A stretch of DNA of 64,000 nucleotides from Actinoplanes couchii (GCF_016862075.1 NZ_BOMG01000055.1:1-64000), one strand, 5' to 3'; counted from the first letter of the stretch, positions 26,385 through 34,239 are shown. The notes: a model not told the origin generated them from the sequence alone. A program made the numbers and translations.

Positions 26385-27815
26385 ATGGTCAAGGTGGAGA
26401 TCGCTACCGAGACCGAGCGAAAATACGACGTTCCCGACAACTTCCAGCTTCCTGACCTGGTCGGGGCCGGCGAGGTAGCCGGCTCCGACGGCGCTGAGAT
26501 CCACGATCTCGACGCCACCTACTTCGACACCGACGACCTCCGCTTGATGAGAAATCGTCGGACACTCCGGAAACGCAGTGGCGGTAACGACGCCGGCTGG
26601 CACCTGAAGACGCCCGGTGACGGCGTGGGCCGCACCGAGCACCGGCTCGACGGCGACGGTGACACGGTGCCGGACGAGCTGGTCGGTGTGGTCCGGGCGA
26701 TCGTCCGGCGCAGCCCGCTGGCCCCGGTGGCCCGGCTGCGCACTCACCGGGTGGAGACCCCGCTCAAGGACGCCGGCGGCCGGACCCTGGCGCTCGTCGC
26801 GCAGGATCAGGTCCGCGCGGAGTCGGCCGGGGTGGAGACCGTCTGGCAGGAGGTCGAGGTGGAGTTCGTCGCCGGCGACCCGGCGGTGCTGGACGCGGTG
26901 GAGGAGCGGTTGTTCGCCGCCGGCGCCCGCCCGGCGCGGGGCCCGTCGAAGGTGTCGCGGGCGCTCGCCGACCGGCTGGCGGCGGAGAAGGACAAGGCGA
27001 AGACCAAGGGCAGGACCAAGGATCCGGTGATGGTGTACGCCGGGGAGCAGCGGGACGCGATTCTCGCCCACGACCCGGGTGCCCGTCAGGGTGACGAGCG
27101 GTCGGTGCACCAGATGCGGGTGGCCACGCGACGGTTGCGCAGCACTCTGAAGACGTACCAGAAAAGCTTTCCGGAATCTGACCTTCGTGACGAGCTGCGC
27201 TGGCTGGCCGGGGTGCTGGGCGACGTGCGGGATCCGCAGGTGCTGGAGGAGAAGCTGCTGGCGCTGGTCGAGGAGGCCGGTCCGGAGTTCGAGCCGGCCG
27301 CCGACCGGGTCCGCACGCATCTGGAGAAGGCGATCGCCACCGGCCGGCGGGATCTGGTGACGGCTCTCGACTCGGGCCGCTATCTGGATCTGCTGGACCG
27401 GATCGACGAGCTGGTCACGCAGCGGCCGCGGACCGCCGACCCGGCGAAACGGGCCCGGAAGGTGCTGGCGAAGGCGGACCTCAAGCTGGACGCGGCACTG
27501 GAGTCCGGGGTGGAGGAGGAGATCCACGATTCCCGCAAGGGTTTCAAACAGGCGCGGTACGCTGTCGAAATTCTCGAACCGGAACAGGGCAAAGCGGCGA
27601 AACGGCTGATCAACGCACTGACCGACCTGCAGGACGGTCTCGGCGCGTACCAGGACTCGAATGTGGCCCGTGGGGTGCTGCGCGAACTGGGTAAGAAGAG
27701 TTTCCAGTTCGGGGTGTTGTACGGCCGGCAGGAACAGGTCGGCCGGGACGAGCTGGCGAAGGTTCCGGCACTGGCCCGCAAGGCGCGGCGCAGGAAAGTT
27801 CGCCGAGTGTTCTGA
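26385..27815 (+). CDS. CYTH and CHAD domain protein
   Basis: 476 residues from the ATG at 26385. The N-terminal CYTH (triphosphate tunnel) domain shows the ExExK signature in ETERKYDV plus DATYFDTDDLRL and RRTLRKRSGG. The C-terminal CHAD domain starts with conserved basic residues in VHQMRVATRRLRS and continues with SRKGFKQARYAVE. CHAD domains bind polyphosphate through these Arg/His rows; CYTH domains bind or hydrolyse triphosphorylated substrates. It lies 32 bp before the PPK2 kinase gene, which supports a polyphosphate role. The start is uncertain: no strong ribosome binding site is present. Confidence 0.9.
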   Translation: MVKVEIATETERKYDVPDNFQLPDLVGAGEVAGSDGAEIHDLDATYFDTDDLRLMRNRRTLRKRSGGNDAGWHLKTPGDGVGRTEHRLDGDGDTVPDELVGVVRAIVRRSPLAPVARLRTHRVETPLKDAGGRTLALVAQDQVRAESAGVETVWQEVEVEFVAGDPAVLDAVEERLFAAGARPARGPSKVSRALADRLAAEKDKAKTKGRTKDPVMVYAGEQRDAILAHDPGARQGDERSVHQMRVATRRLRSTLKTYQKSFPESDLRDELRWLAGVLGDVRDPQVLEEKLLALVEEAGPEFEPAADRVRTHLEKAIATGRRDLVTALDSGRYLDLLDRIDELVTQRPRTADPAKRARKVLAKADLKLDAALESGVEEEIHDSRKGFKQARYAVEILEPEQGKAAKRLINALTDLQDGLGAYQDSNVARGVLRELGKKSFQFGVLYGRQEQVGRDELAKVPALARKARRRKVRRVF

Positions 27816-27847
27816 TCCAGCTGGTTGTGGTCTTGGCGGGGGCGGGT

Positions 27848-28801
27848 ATGAATCGAGTCATGCAATCCGAGTTCGACTTGCGGGCCACCCCGCCCTATGA
27901 AGGTCCGATCGCCGAGCTGAACGGTTACCGGGTCGTCGACGACGAGGACGACGACCCGAAACTGCTGAACGCCGACGGCCTGCCGGTCGACACCTGGCGC
28001 GAGGACTACCCCTACGACGAGCGGCTGTCCCGCGCCGAGTACGACCACGACAAGCGCCTGCTCCAGATCGAGCTGCTCAAGCTGCAGAACTGGTGCAAGG
28101 ACACCGGCGAGCGTCTGCTGATCCTGTTCGAGGGCCGGGACGCGGCCGGCAAGGGTGGCACGATCAAGCGGTTCATGGAGCATCTGAACCCGCGTGGCGC
28201 CCGGGTGGTGGCCTTGGAGAAACCGAACCCCAAGGAGAGCACCCAGTGGTACTACCAGCGCTACATCAAGCACCTGCCGGCGGCCGGTGAGATCGTGCTC
28301 TTCGACCGGTCCTGGTACAACCGGGCCGGTGTCGAGCGGGTGATGGGCTTCTGCAACCGCAAGGAGTACCTGGAGTTCCTGCGGCAGACCCCGGAGCTGG
28401 AGCGGATGCTGGTCCGGTCCGGGATCCGGCTGGTCAAGTTCTGGTTCTCGGTGACCAAGGGCGAGCAGCGGACCCGGTTCGCGATCCGGCAGGTGGACCC
28501 GGTGCGGCAGTGGAAGCTGTCACCGATGGACCTGGCGTCGCTGGACAAGTGGGACGACTACACCGAGGCCAAGGAGGCGATGTTCTTCTACACCGACACC
28601 GCGGACGCCCCGTGGACGGTGGTGAAGAGCAACGACAAGAAGCGGGCCCGGCTGGCCGCGATGCGGTACGTGCTGAACCGCTTCCCGTACCACGGCAAGG
28701 ACCCGGAGATCGTCGCCGCACCGGACCCGCAGATCCTCGGGCCGGCCTCGCTGGTGGTCGAGAACTCCGACGACTCGCCGATGGTATTCCCGCGCCTGTA
28801 G
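27848..28801 (+). CDS. ppk2: Polyphosphate kinase 2
   Basis: 317 residues, class I PPK2, which moves phosphate between polyphosphate and nucleoside diphosphates. Walker A FEGRDAAGKGG (K102) and Walker B FDRSWYNRAG (D153) are intact; ESTQWYYQRYIKHLP and KWDDYTEAKEAMFFYTDT are family features. An alternative start is the ATG at 27860: TTGTGG, a 16-nt spacer and TATGAA end 7 nt before it, which would make it leaderless, while the 27848 ATG has only a weak GGGGGCGGG upstream. Likely linked functionally with the CHAD protein before it. Confidence 0.94.
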   Translation: MNRVMQSEFDLRATPPYEGPIAELNGYRVVDDEDDDPKLLNADGLPVDTWREDYPYDERLSRAEYDHDKRLLQIELLKLQNWCKDTGERLLILFEGRDAAGKGGTIKRFMEHLNPRGARVVALEKPNPKESTQWYYQRYIKHLPAAGEIVLFDRSWYNRAGVERVMGFCNRKEYLEFLRQTPELERMLVRSGIRLVKFWFSVTKGEQRTRFAIRQVDPVRQWKLSPMDLASLDKWDDYTEAKEAMFFYTDTADAPWTVVKSNDKKRARLAAMRYVLNRFPYHGKDPEIVAAPDPQILGPASLVVENSDDSPMVFPRL

Positions 28802-28815
28802 GTGATTCAAAATCA

Positions 28816-28845
28816 TTGGCACCGCCTCTGGATCGTGGATAACGT
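28816..28845 (+). promoter_or_regulatory. Promoter of the structured leader and ribonuclease Z
   Basis: TTGGCA (28816-28821) is followed by an 18-nt spacer and TAACGT (28840-28845); GATAAC at 28838 with a 16-nt spacer is an alternative. Transcription would start near 28852, just before the leader ORF and structured RNA. Confidence 0.55.
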
Positions 28846-28876
28846 GGCCGTACACGTGAGAGGAGGTGGTCCAAAG

Positions 28877-28915
28877 TTGTGTAGCAATGGGACTCGTGAG
28901 GTGGCTGTCCGCTAG
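28877..28915 (+). CDS. Leader ORF in the ribonuclease Z 5' region
   Basis: TTG-started 12-codon frame encoding MCSNGTREVAVR, stopping at TAG 28913-28915. AGAGGAGG (28859-28866) lies about 10 nt upstream; an in-frame GTG at 28856 would extend it by seven codons. Its last four sense codons overlap the 5' arm of the long-range stem 28900-28909, so ribosomes on this frame would open that stem. Too short for homology; proposed as a regulatory leader. Confidence 0.4.
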   Translation: MCSNGTREVAVR

Positions 28916-29060
28916 CCGCTGTCCTTGACAGCTCTTTGCAACAGCGTCAAGACCGTGTGGCAACGGCCTCGGCGAAAAACAGACAGCCACCCGACCCCTG
29001 GGGATCCGGTTTAGTCCGACCGGACCTCGCTGTACGCAGCGAGGAAGTCCCCGGGGGTCG
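28900..29060 (+). ncRNA. Structured leader RNA upstream of ribonuclease Z
   Basis: Four nested elements are visible. Stem P0: GGTGGCTGTC (28900-28909) with GACAGCCACC (28982-28991), enclosing small hairpins such as GCTGTC-CTT-GACAGC (28918-28932). It abuts P1: CGACCCCTGGGGA (28992-29004) with TCCCCGGGGGTCG (29048-29060), 13 bp with one G-U. P1 closes a three-way junction: P2 TCCGGT/ACCGGA (29005-29010, 29019-29024; 8-nt loop TTAGTCCG) and P3 CCTCGCTG/CAGCGAGG (29025-29032, 29037-29044; TACG tetraloop), then AAG. The GACAGC at 28927-28932 could instead pair with 28904-28909, giving two exclusive folds. GGGGAG (29071-29076) and the RNase Z start follow 24 nt later. I do not recognise an Rfam class. 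Confidence 0.6.
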
Positions 29061-29084
29061 TCCTTATATCGGGGAGTCACAGAG

Positions 29085-29978
29085 ATGCGCGAGCTTGTTG
29101 TGCTCGGCACGGCGAGCCAGGTTCCCACGCGGCACCGCAACCACAACGGGTACCTGTTGCGCTGGGACGACGAGGTGATCCTCTTCGATCCGGGTGAGGG
29201 CACCCAGCGGCAGATGCTGCTGGCCGGCGCCCCGGTGACCCCACTCAAGCGGATCTGCATCACCCACTTCCACGGCGATCACAGCCTCGGCCTGCCCGGC
29301 ATCCTGCAGCGCATCTCGCTGGACAAGGTGCCGCACCCGGTGACGGTCCACTATCCGGCCGGTGGGCAGGAGTTCTACGATCGTCTGCGGCACGCCACCA
29401 GCTACTGGGACAACGCGGAGATCGTGCCCGGCCCGGTCGGCGCCGGATTCGCGGTGGAGACGTCCGCGGGGCGCCTCACCGCTCTGCCGCTGCTGCACCC
29501 CATCGAGACGTACGGGTACCGCCTGGTCGAACCGGACTCCCGCCGGATGGTTCCGGCCCTGCTGGCACAGCACGGCATCAAGGGCCCGGCCGTCGGCGAG
29601 CTGCAGCGGGCCGGACGGCTCGGGGACGTGACGATCGAGCAGGTCAGCGAGGCCCGCCCCGGGCAGAGTTTCGCGTTCGTGATGGACACCGGACTGTGCG
29701 ACAGCGTCTTCGAGTTGGCCCGGGGAGTCGACATGCTGGTGATCGAGTCGACCTTCCTGGCCGAGGACGCGGCGATGGCCGCCCAGGTCGGGCACCTCAC
29801 CGCGGGGCAGGCGGGGATGGTGGCGCGGGAGTCCGGCGTACGAAAGCTGGTTCTGACGCACTTCTCCCAGCGCTATCCGGACCCGTCCCGCTTCCTGGAG
29901 GAAGCCGCCAAGGAGTTCGACGGCGACGTCGTCGCCGCCGAGGATCTGTTGAAGGTGCCGTTCCCTACTCGGAGGTGA
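29085..29978 (+). CDS. rnz: Ribonuclease Z
   Basis: 297 residues. Ribonuclease Z is the zinc endonuclease that trims tRNA 3' trailers. [17 protein letters not shown] (H61, H63, D65, H66) and the C-terminal [10 protein letters not shown] give the metal ligands; [11 protein letters not shown] and [15 protein letters not shown] are typical of the short RNase Z form. GGGGAG precedes the ATG by about 8 nt. It is preceded by a structured RNA with its own promoter and followed by a GNAT gene whose ribosome binding site overlaps its stop. Confidence 0.93.
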   Translation: MRELVVLGTASQVPTRHRNHNGYLLRWDDEVILFDPGEGTQRQMLLAGAPVTPLKRICITHFHGDHSLGLPGILQRISLDKVPHPVTVHYPAGGQEFYDRLRHATSYWDNAEIVPGPVGAGFAVETSAGRLTALPLLHPIETYGYRLVEPDSRRMVPALLAQHGIKGPAVGELQRAGRLGDVTIEQVSEARPGQSFAFVMDTGLCDSVFELARGVDMLVIESTFLAEDAAMAAQVGHLTAGQAGMVARESGVRKLVLTHFSQRYPDPSRFLEEAAKEFDGDVVAAEDLLKVPFPTRR

Positions 29979-29980
29979 CC

Positions 29981-30484
29981 ATGACCATCGTGATCCGGCC
30001 GGTCGAGGACGGCGAGGTGTCGGCGGTGGGTGCGCTGCATCACCGTTCGCGGGCCGCCGCCTACGCGCATCTGCTGTCGCCGGAGACGTTCACCGCGCGC
30101 GGGCCGGACGCGATGACCGCATGGTGGGAGGAGCGCTGGAAGTGGGAGCGCGAGACGCACCGGATGGCAGTCGCCGACGACGACGGTGAGCTGGCCGGGT
30201 TCACCTATGTCGGCCCGAGCGAGACGGAGGGGGCCGCCGAGCTGTATGCGATCCACGTCGCCCCGGAACGGGTCGGCACCGGGGTCGGCCGGCAGTTGAT
30301 GGCGAACGCCCTGACCGAGCTGGCTGGTTTCGAGGCCGAGCGAGCGGTGCTGTGGGTACTGGAGGACAACCCGGTCGCACGGCGCTTCTACGAACTCGGC
30401 GGCTGGACGCCGGACGGCGAGACCAGGGTCTCGGCAGTCAACGATCGAGACCTGCCACAGCTGCGGTATTCAAAACACCTTTGA
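29981..30484 (+). CDS. GNAT family N-acetyltransferase
   Basis: 167 residues. The GNAT core shows LYAIHVAPERVGTGVGRQLMANAL (acetyl-CoA pyrophosphate loop R/QxxGxG), VLWVLEDNPVARRFYELGGW with the family NxxAxxFY motif. Substrate unknown. GGAGG (29971-29975) overlaps the rnz stop (TGA 29976-29978) and lies 5 nt before the ATG, so translation is coupled to rnz. A strong terminator follows at once. Confidence 0.9.
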   Translation: MTIVIRPVEDGEVSAVGALHHRSRAAAYAHLLSPETFTARGPDAMTAWWEERWKWERETHRMAVADDDGELAGFTYVGPSETEGAAELYAIHVAPERVGTGVGRQLMANALTELAGFEAERAVLWVLEDNPVARRFYELGGWTPDGETRVSAVNDRDLPQLRYSKHL

Positions 30485-30487
30485 GGC

Positions 30488-30529
30488 CACGGAACGCCTG
30501 CCGCGGTGGGGTGCGGCAGACGTTCCGTG
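30488..30529 (+). terminator. Terminator after the rnz-GNAT operon
   Basis: CACGGAACG plus CTGCCGC (30488-30504) pair with GCGGCAG plus CGTTCCGTG (30513-30529): 16 paired bases with one C/A mismatch and an 8-nt loop. It begins 4 bp after the GNAT stop. Confidence 0.85.
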
Positions 30530-30587
30530 ACCCTGCTGGTGGGGCGGGAACACGCGACCGAGTGAATGCGGGGGAACCTGTGATCGC

Positions 30588-30814
30588 GTGCTCCCGCCCA
30601 CCGCCCCGCCCGAACCGGATGCGCCTGGCCGGAGGCGCTCGATCGACGGAGGCGTGCCGATCTGGGATCCGGTTCTGGAACGGGTCTGGGCGCGGGATAT
30701 CGACAGCGCTGGCGGGGCGTGCCGATGTCACCGCTGGGCGACGTCGCCCGGGCCGGGAAGCCGTGCTTGCCGGGGGACGGTCAAGCTTTGTGGCGACGTC
30801 TTGATTCTGGCTAG
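30588..30814 (+). pseudogene. Possible frame-broken small gene
   Basis: Between the terminator and the convergent gene no single long frame is convincing, yet two partial frames look coding by their G/C-rich third positions. From GTG 30588 one frame reads ...GGVPIWDPVLERVWARD; from about 30700 the next frame reads WRGVPMSPLGDVARAG...LWRRLDSG to TAG 30812-30814, including an ATG at 30725. A one-base shift near 30700 would join them into one protein of about 75 residues. The final TAG overlaps the minus-strand stop of the next gene in a shared CTAG. It may equally be two small overlapping ORFs or noise. Confidence 0.3.
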
Positions 30815-31137
30815 CTCCGATACCTCCGGAAATCGTCATTGCGGTGGTACGGGCCGGCGGCGTACCGGTTCCCGATCTCCTCCACCCCGGACCGTCGCCC
30901 GGGAAGCTCCCGCATGCTGTTCAGGTCGTGCCGCATGGTCCACACGTCACGCCAGGGCCGGCGGGACACGGCTTCGGCTCGTTCGGCGAGCGTGCGGGCC
31001 GAACACGGCCAGCGCCAGCCACACCAGTCGCATCTGCCGTCCGGGCCGGCCAGGTGCCGCCCGAGCATCTGCTGCGCGTCCCGCCACAGCAGACGGTCCA
31101 CGATGCCGGCGGGTGCCGAATCGTCGACGTCGACCAT
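30811..31137 (-). CDS. Hypothetical protein with Cys-rich zinc-knuckle-like motif
   Basis: 108 residues from the ATG at 31137. Function not recognised. A compact Cys pattern, RCDWCGWRWPCSARTLAERA (CxxCx5C), may bind metal, and the flanks are rich in Trp, Arg and Asp (AGIVDRLLWRDAQQMLGRHLAGPDG; RRPWRDVWTMRHDLNSM). Proteins of this look are common in actinomycete genomes. AAGGGGTC lies before the ATG; the longer frame from 31167 has no ribosome binding site. Confidence 0.65.
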   Translation of the reverse strand: MVDVDDSAPAGIVDRLLWRDAQQMLGRHLAGPDGRCDWCGWRWPCSARTLAERAEAVSRRPWRDVWTMRHDLNSMRELPGRRSGVEEIGNRYAAGPYHRNDDFRRYRS

Positions 31138-31254
31138 CCTTGACCCCTTAGTCCGATTCGATAGCACCGTCTCGACACATACAACCGTGATGCGCCAAGA
31201 CCCGGTCGGACTGTCTGTGCGATTGCGGCGACTATCCGTGACCAGGACGGTGTT

Positions 31255-31286
31255 CGGCCCCGCTCCGCGGGTGCGGAACGGGGCCG
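31255..31286 (-). terminator. Terminator after cbs
   Basis: CGGCCCCG (31255-31262) and CCGC (31265-31268) pair with GCGG (31273-31276) and CGGGGCCG (31279-31286), a 12-bp stem with a 2x2 mismatch and a 4-nt loop. It lies about 35 bp beyond the cbs stop. Confidence 0.65.
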
Positions 31287-31315
31287 GGAACGAGCCGGGA
31301 ACGGGCCGGGAACGC
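31283..31315. repeat. 11-bp tandem repeat at the 3' end of cbs
   Basis: GCCGGGAACG occurs three times with an 11-bp period (31283, 31294, 31305), ending 4 bp before the cbs stop codon and overlapping the 3' arm of the terminator hairpin. Confidence 0.8.
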
Positions 31316-31319
31316 GGGT

Positions 31320-32678
31320 TCAGCTCAGGTGGGCGAGCAGATCCTGCCTGGTCAGAACACCGGCGGGCTTGCCGTCGACGAGGACCATCGCGGCGTCCGC
31401 CTTCTCCAGCAGACCGACCGCCTCGGCGACCGGCTCACCGCCACCGATCATCGGCAGCGGGTCGCCCATGTGCCGCTCGATCGTGTCGTGCAGGTGGGCC
31501 TGCCCGGTGAAGAGCGCGTCCAGCAGCGCCTTCTCCGAGATGGATCCGGCGACCTCACCGGTGACCACCGGCGGCTCGGCCTTGAGGACGGGAAGCTGGC
31601 TCACGCCGTACTCCCGCATGTAGTCGATGGCGTCGCGCACCGTCTCGGTCGGGTGCACGTGGATCAGCGGCGGGATGCCCTCGGCCTTGCCGGCCAGCGC
31701 GTCGGCGACGGTCGGCGTGCCCTCCTGCGTGCGGAGGAACCCGTACCGGGCCATCCATTTGTCGTTGAAGATCTTCGAGAGGTAGCCACGGCCGCCGTCC
31801 GGCAGCAGGACCACGATCACGTCGTCCGGGCCGGCCTTGCGGGCCACCTCGAGCGCGGCCACCACGGCCATCCCGCAGGAGCCGCCGACCAGCAGGCCCT
31901 CCTCGCGGGCGAGCCGCCGGGTCATCTCGAAGGAGTCCGAGTCACTGACCTCGATCACCTCGTCGGTGACACTGCGGTCGTACGCGGTGGGCCAGAAGTC
32001 CTCACCGACACCCTCGACCAGGTACGGCCGGCCGGTCCCGCCGGAGTAGACGGAACCCTCCGGGTCGGCGCCGATGACCCGCACGTCGCCCTGTTCCTTC
32101 AGGTAGCGGCCGACACCGCTGATGGTGCCGCCGGTGCCGACGCCGGCCACGAAGTGGGTGATCTTCCCGGCGGTCTGGTCCCACAGCTCGGGGCCGGTCT
32201 GCTCGTAGTGCGAGCGCGGGTTCGCCGGGTTGCTGTACTGGTCCGGTTTCCAGGCGCCCGGGATGTCCCGGGTCAGCTTGTCGGAGACGTTGTAGTAGGA
32301 GCGGGGGTCCTCCGGGGCGACGGCGGTCGGGCAGACGACCACTTCCGCGCCGTACGCCCGGAGCACGTTTTGTTTGTCCTCGCTGACCTTGTCGGGGCAG
32401 ACGAAGACACACTTGTAACCGCGTTGCTGTGCCACGAGGGCCAGGCCGACACCGGTGTTCCCACTGGTCGGCTCGACGATCGTGCCGCCCGGCTTGAGCA
32501 GGCCCGCCTCCTCGGCGTCCTGCACCATCCGTAACGCGATCCGGTCCTTGACCGAGCCACCTGGGTTCATGTACTCGACCTTGGCCAGCACTGTGGCACT
32601 GATGCCGTCGGTCACGCTGTTGAGTCGGACCAGCGGAGTGTTACCGATGATCTCGACGACGTTGTCGTAATAGCGCAC
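31320..32678 (-). CDS. cbs: Cystathionine beta-synthase
   Basis: 452 residues. Joins homocysteine and serine (or acts as O-acetylserine sulfhydrylase) with PLP. The PLP Lys is K44 in NPGGSVKDRIA; EPTSGNTGVGLA and GVGTGGTISGVGRYLKE form the cofactor pocket. Two CBS domains make up the C-terminal ~130 residues (IHVHPTETVRDAIDYMREYGVSQLPVL; MVLVDGKPAGVLTRQDLLAHL), which in some homologues bind adenosyl ligands. The GTG at 32678 is 3 bp after the stop of the DUF1232 gene, so they are co-transcribed. Codon 49 (32534-32532) is TTA, the only in-frame TTA I found by eye in the window; it needs the tRNA-Leu(UAA) at 39287-39371. Confidence 0.95.
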   Translation of the reverse strand: MRYYDNVVEIIGNTPLVRLNSVTDGISATVLAKVEYMNPGGSVKDRIALRMVQDAEEAGLLKPGGTIVEPTSGNTGVGLALVAQQRGYKCVFVCPDKVSEDKQNVLRAYGAEVVVCPTAVAPEDPRSYYNVSDKLTRDIPGAWKPDQYSNPANPRSHYEQTGPELWDQTAGKITHFVAGVGTGGTISGVGRYLKEQGDVRVIGADPEGSVYSGGTGRPYLVEGVGEDFWPTAYDRSVTDEVIEVSDSDSFEMTRRLAREEGLLVGGSCGMAVVAALEVARKAGPDDVIVVLLPDGGRGYLSKIFNDKWMARYGFLRTQEGTPTVADALAGKAEGIPPLIHVHPTETVRDAIDYMREYGVSQLPVLKAEPPVVTGEVAGSISEKALLDALFTGQAHLHDTIERHMGDPLPMIGGGEPVAEAVGLLEKADAAMVLVDGKPAGVLTRQDLLAHLS

Positions 32679-32681
32679 GAC

Positions 32682-33026
32682 TCACTTTACGCCCAGCGTG
32701 GGCCGCGTCCTCTCCCACTCCAGGAACCGCTCGGTCTCGCTGAGGATCGTGCCGGCCAGCCAGGTGACCGCCACCGCGTCGTCGATCAGGCCGAACACCC
32801 AGAGGAACATCTCCGGGACGGCGTCGATCGGGGACACCACGTAGGCCGTCGCGGCCGCCATCAGAGCGAGCCGCATGCCACCGTCGTACTCCCCCTTGGC
32901 GGTGGCCCGCATCATCCGTGGCAGGGCGCCGAGCCGCTGGCCCAGCGAGGGCCCGCCCTTGGTCCCCGAGCTGAGCGACCGGGCCAGCGCGGTGAACGCC
33001 GCCGCACGTTTCAAAGTCTTGGCCAT
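32682..33026 (-). CDS. YkvA-like DUF1232 membrane protein
   Basis: 114 residues. Two hydrophobic stretches, with the DUF1232 signature YVVSPIDAVPEMFLWVFGLIDDAVAV in the second half; the family is small, membrane-associated and without a firm function. GAGAGGGGA lies before the ATG at 33026. It is the first gene of a two-gene unit with cbs, divergent from the SGNH hydrolases. Confidence 0.85.
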   Translation of the reverse strand: MAKTLKRAAAFTALARSLSSGTKGGPSLGQRLGALPRMMRATAKGEYDGGMRLALMAAATAYVVSPIDAVPEMFLWVFGLIDDAVAVTWLAGTILSETERFLEWERTRPTLGVK

Positions 33027-33179
33027 CAATGTTCCCCTCTCCGCCACTCCAGCATGACGTGGTCACGCCATGATTGCCTCTCCAGGGCTTTCGTAAGCCT
33101 CTCGCGGGCACGCGTTAGCCTCGAAATCCGACAGCACCCGCCGATGGATGGTTCCCTTCGAGCGACAGCGAGGGAGACT

Positions 33180-34223
33180 ATGAGCACCACAGACGTGACC
33201 AGGTCCCGTGGACTGACCGAAACGGACCTGCGACGGCTCCGGACCGCCGGGCGGGTGGCCGGCGCCGCGGGCGGGGCGGTGGCCGGACTGACCGCGCTCT
33301 CCGCCACCCTCCTGTGGCGGCAGGCCGCCGACGCGCGCCGGGTCATTCCGCTGGCCGAGGCTCCTCCGCCGCGCGGTGACGGTGTCTACGGCACGAAGTT
33401 CGGCGGGAAACCCCTGGTGCTGGTGATTCTGGGGGACTCCTCGGCGGCGGGGTACGGCGTGCACCGTCCCCGTGAGACGCCTGGCGCCCTCTTCGCCACC
33501 GGCATCTCCCGCCGGCTGCGCCGCCCGGTCCGCCTGCACCGGCTCGCCGTCGTCGGTTCCGTCTCCGCGGGCCTGCCGTACCAGGTGGACGCCGCGCTGG
33601 AACACGAGCCGGACATCGCGGTGATCCTGATCGGCGGCAACGACGTCACGCACGCCTCGGCCCGGCCGGCCGCCGTCCGCCATCTGGGTGACGCGGTGCG
33701 ACGGCTGCGGGCCACCGGTTGCCGGGTGGTCGTCGGCACCTGTCCCGACCTCGGTGCCATCAAGCCGATCAAGCCGCCGCTGAAGTGGCTGGCCCGCAGC
33801 TGGAGCCGTGATCTGGCCGCCGCACAGACCGTCGCGGTGGTCGAGGCCGGCGGTCGTACGGTGTCGCTGGGTGACCTGCTCGGCCCGATGTTCGAGGCCG
33901 ATCCGGTGCGAATGTACAGTTCCGACCGTTTCCACCCGTCGGCCGAGGGGTACGCCAGAGCGGTGTCGGTCATGATGCCGACCGTGCTGGCGGTGCTCGG
34001 CACCGAGGACCGGGTGACCGCTCCGGTCGCCGAGGACGTCCGTGCGCTGGCCGAGGCCGCCGACGAGGCGGTCCGCGCGCCCGGCACCGAGGTGGCGCCG
34101 GTCGGCAGGTGGGCCCGGATGCGCAAGTACCGGTGGTTCAGCACTCGCTCGACGGCCAACGTCGGCGGTGACCCACAACACGGGGCCGTAGGGTATACCC
34201 CAGAGGATCATCAGGTCGGCTGA
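33180..34223 (+). CDS. SGNH/GDSL hydrolase, membrane-anchored
   Basis: 347 residues. One N-terminal hydrophobic segment (about 25-45) anchors it, with the catalytic domain likely outside. Complete SGNH set: nucleophile S87 in ILGDSSAAGYG, oxyanion-hole GGND (N154) in VILIGGNDVTH, and D249/H252 in SSDRFHPSAEGY. Such enzymes are esterases or acyl/deacetyl hydrolases; substrate unknown. The ATG at 33180 has AGGGAG upstream. The position between cbs and the thiolase matches the esterase Rv1075c in M. tuberculosis (from memory). Confidence 0.9.
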   Translation: MSTTDVTRSRGLTETDLRRLRTAGRVAGAAGGAVAGLTALSATLLWRQAADARRVIPLAEAPPPRGDGVYGTKFGGKPLVLVILGDSSAAGYGVHRPRETPGALFATGISRRLRRPVRLHRLAVVGSVSAGLPYQVDAALEHEPDIAVILIGGNDVTHASARPAAVRHLGDAVRRLRATGCRVVVGTCPDLGAIKPIKPPLKWLARSWSRDLAAAQTVAVVEAGGRTVSLGDLLGPMFEADPVRMYSSDRFHPSAEGYARAVSVMMPTVLAVLGTEDRVTAPVAEDVRALAEAADEAVRAPGTEVAPVGRWARMRKYRWFSTRSTANVGGDPQHGAVGYTPEDHQVG

Positions 34224-34239
34224 CGCAAGGAGGCGGGAC

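Noticed and set aside
29025-29060. Fragment of RNase P RNA, suggested by GAGGAAGTCC
   Set aside because: Only a short match to the conserved GAGGAAAGTCC; the rest of the RNase P secondary structure is missing.
32682-33180. Phage integration site next to cbs
   Set aside because: No tRNA, integrase or direct repeats nearby.
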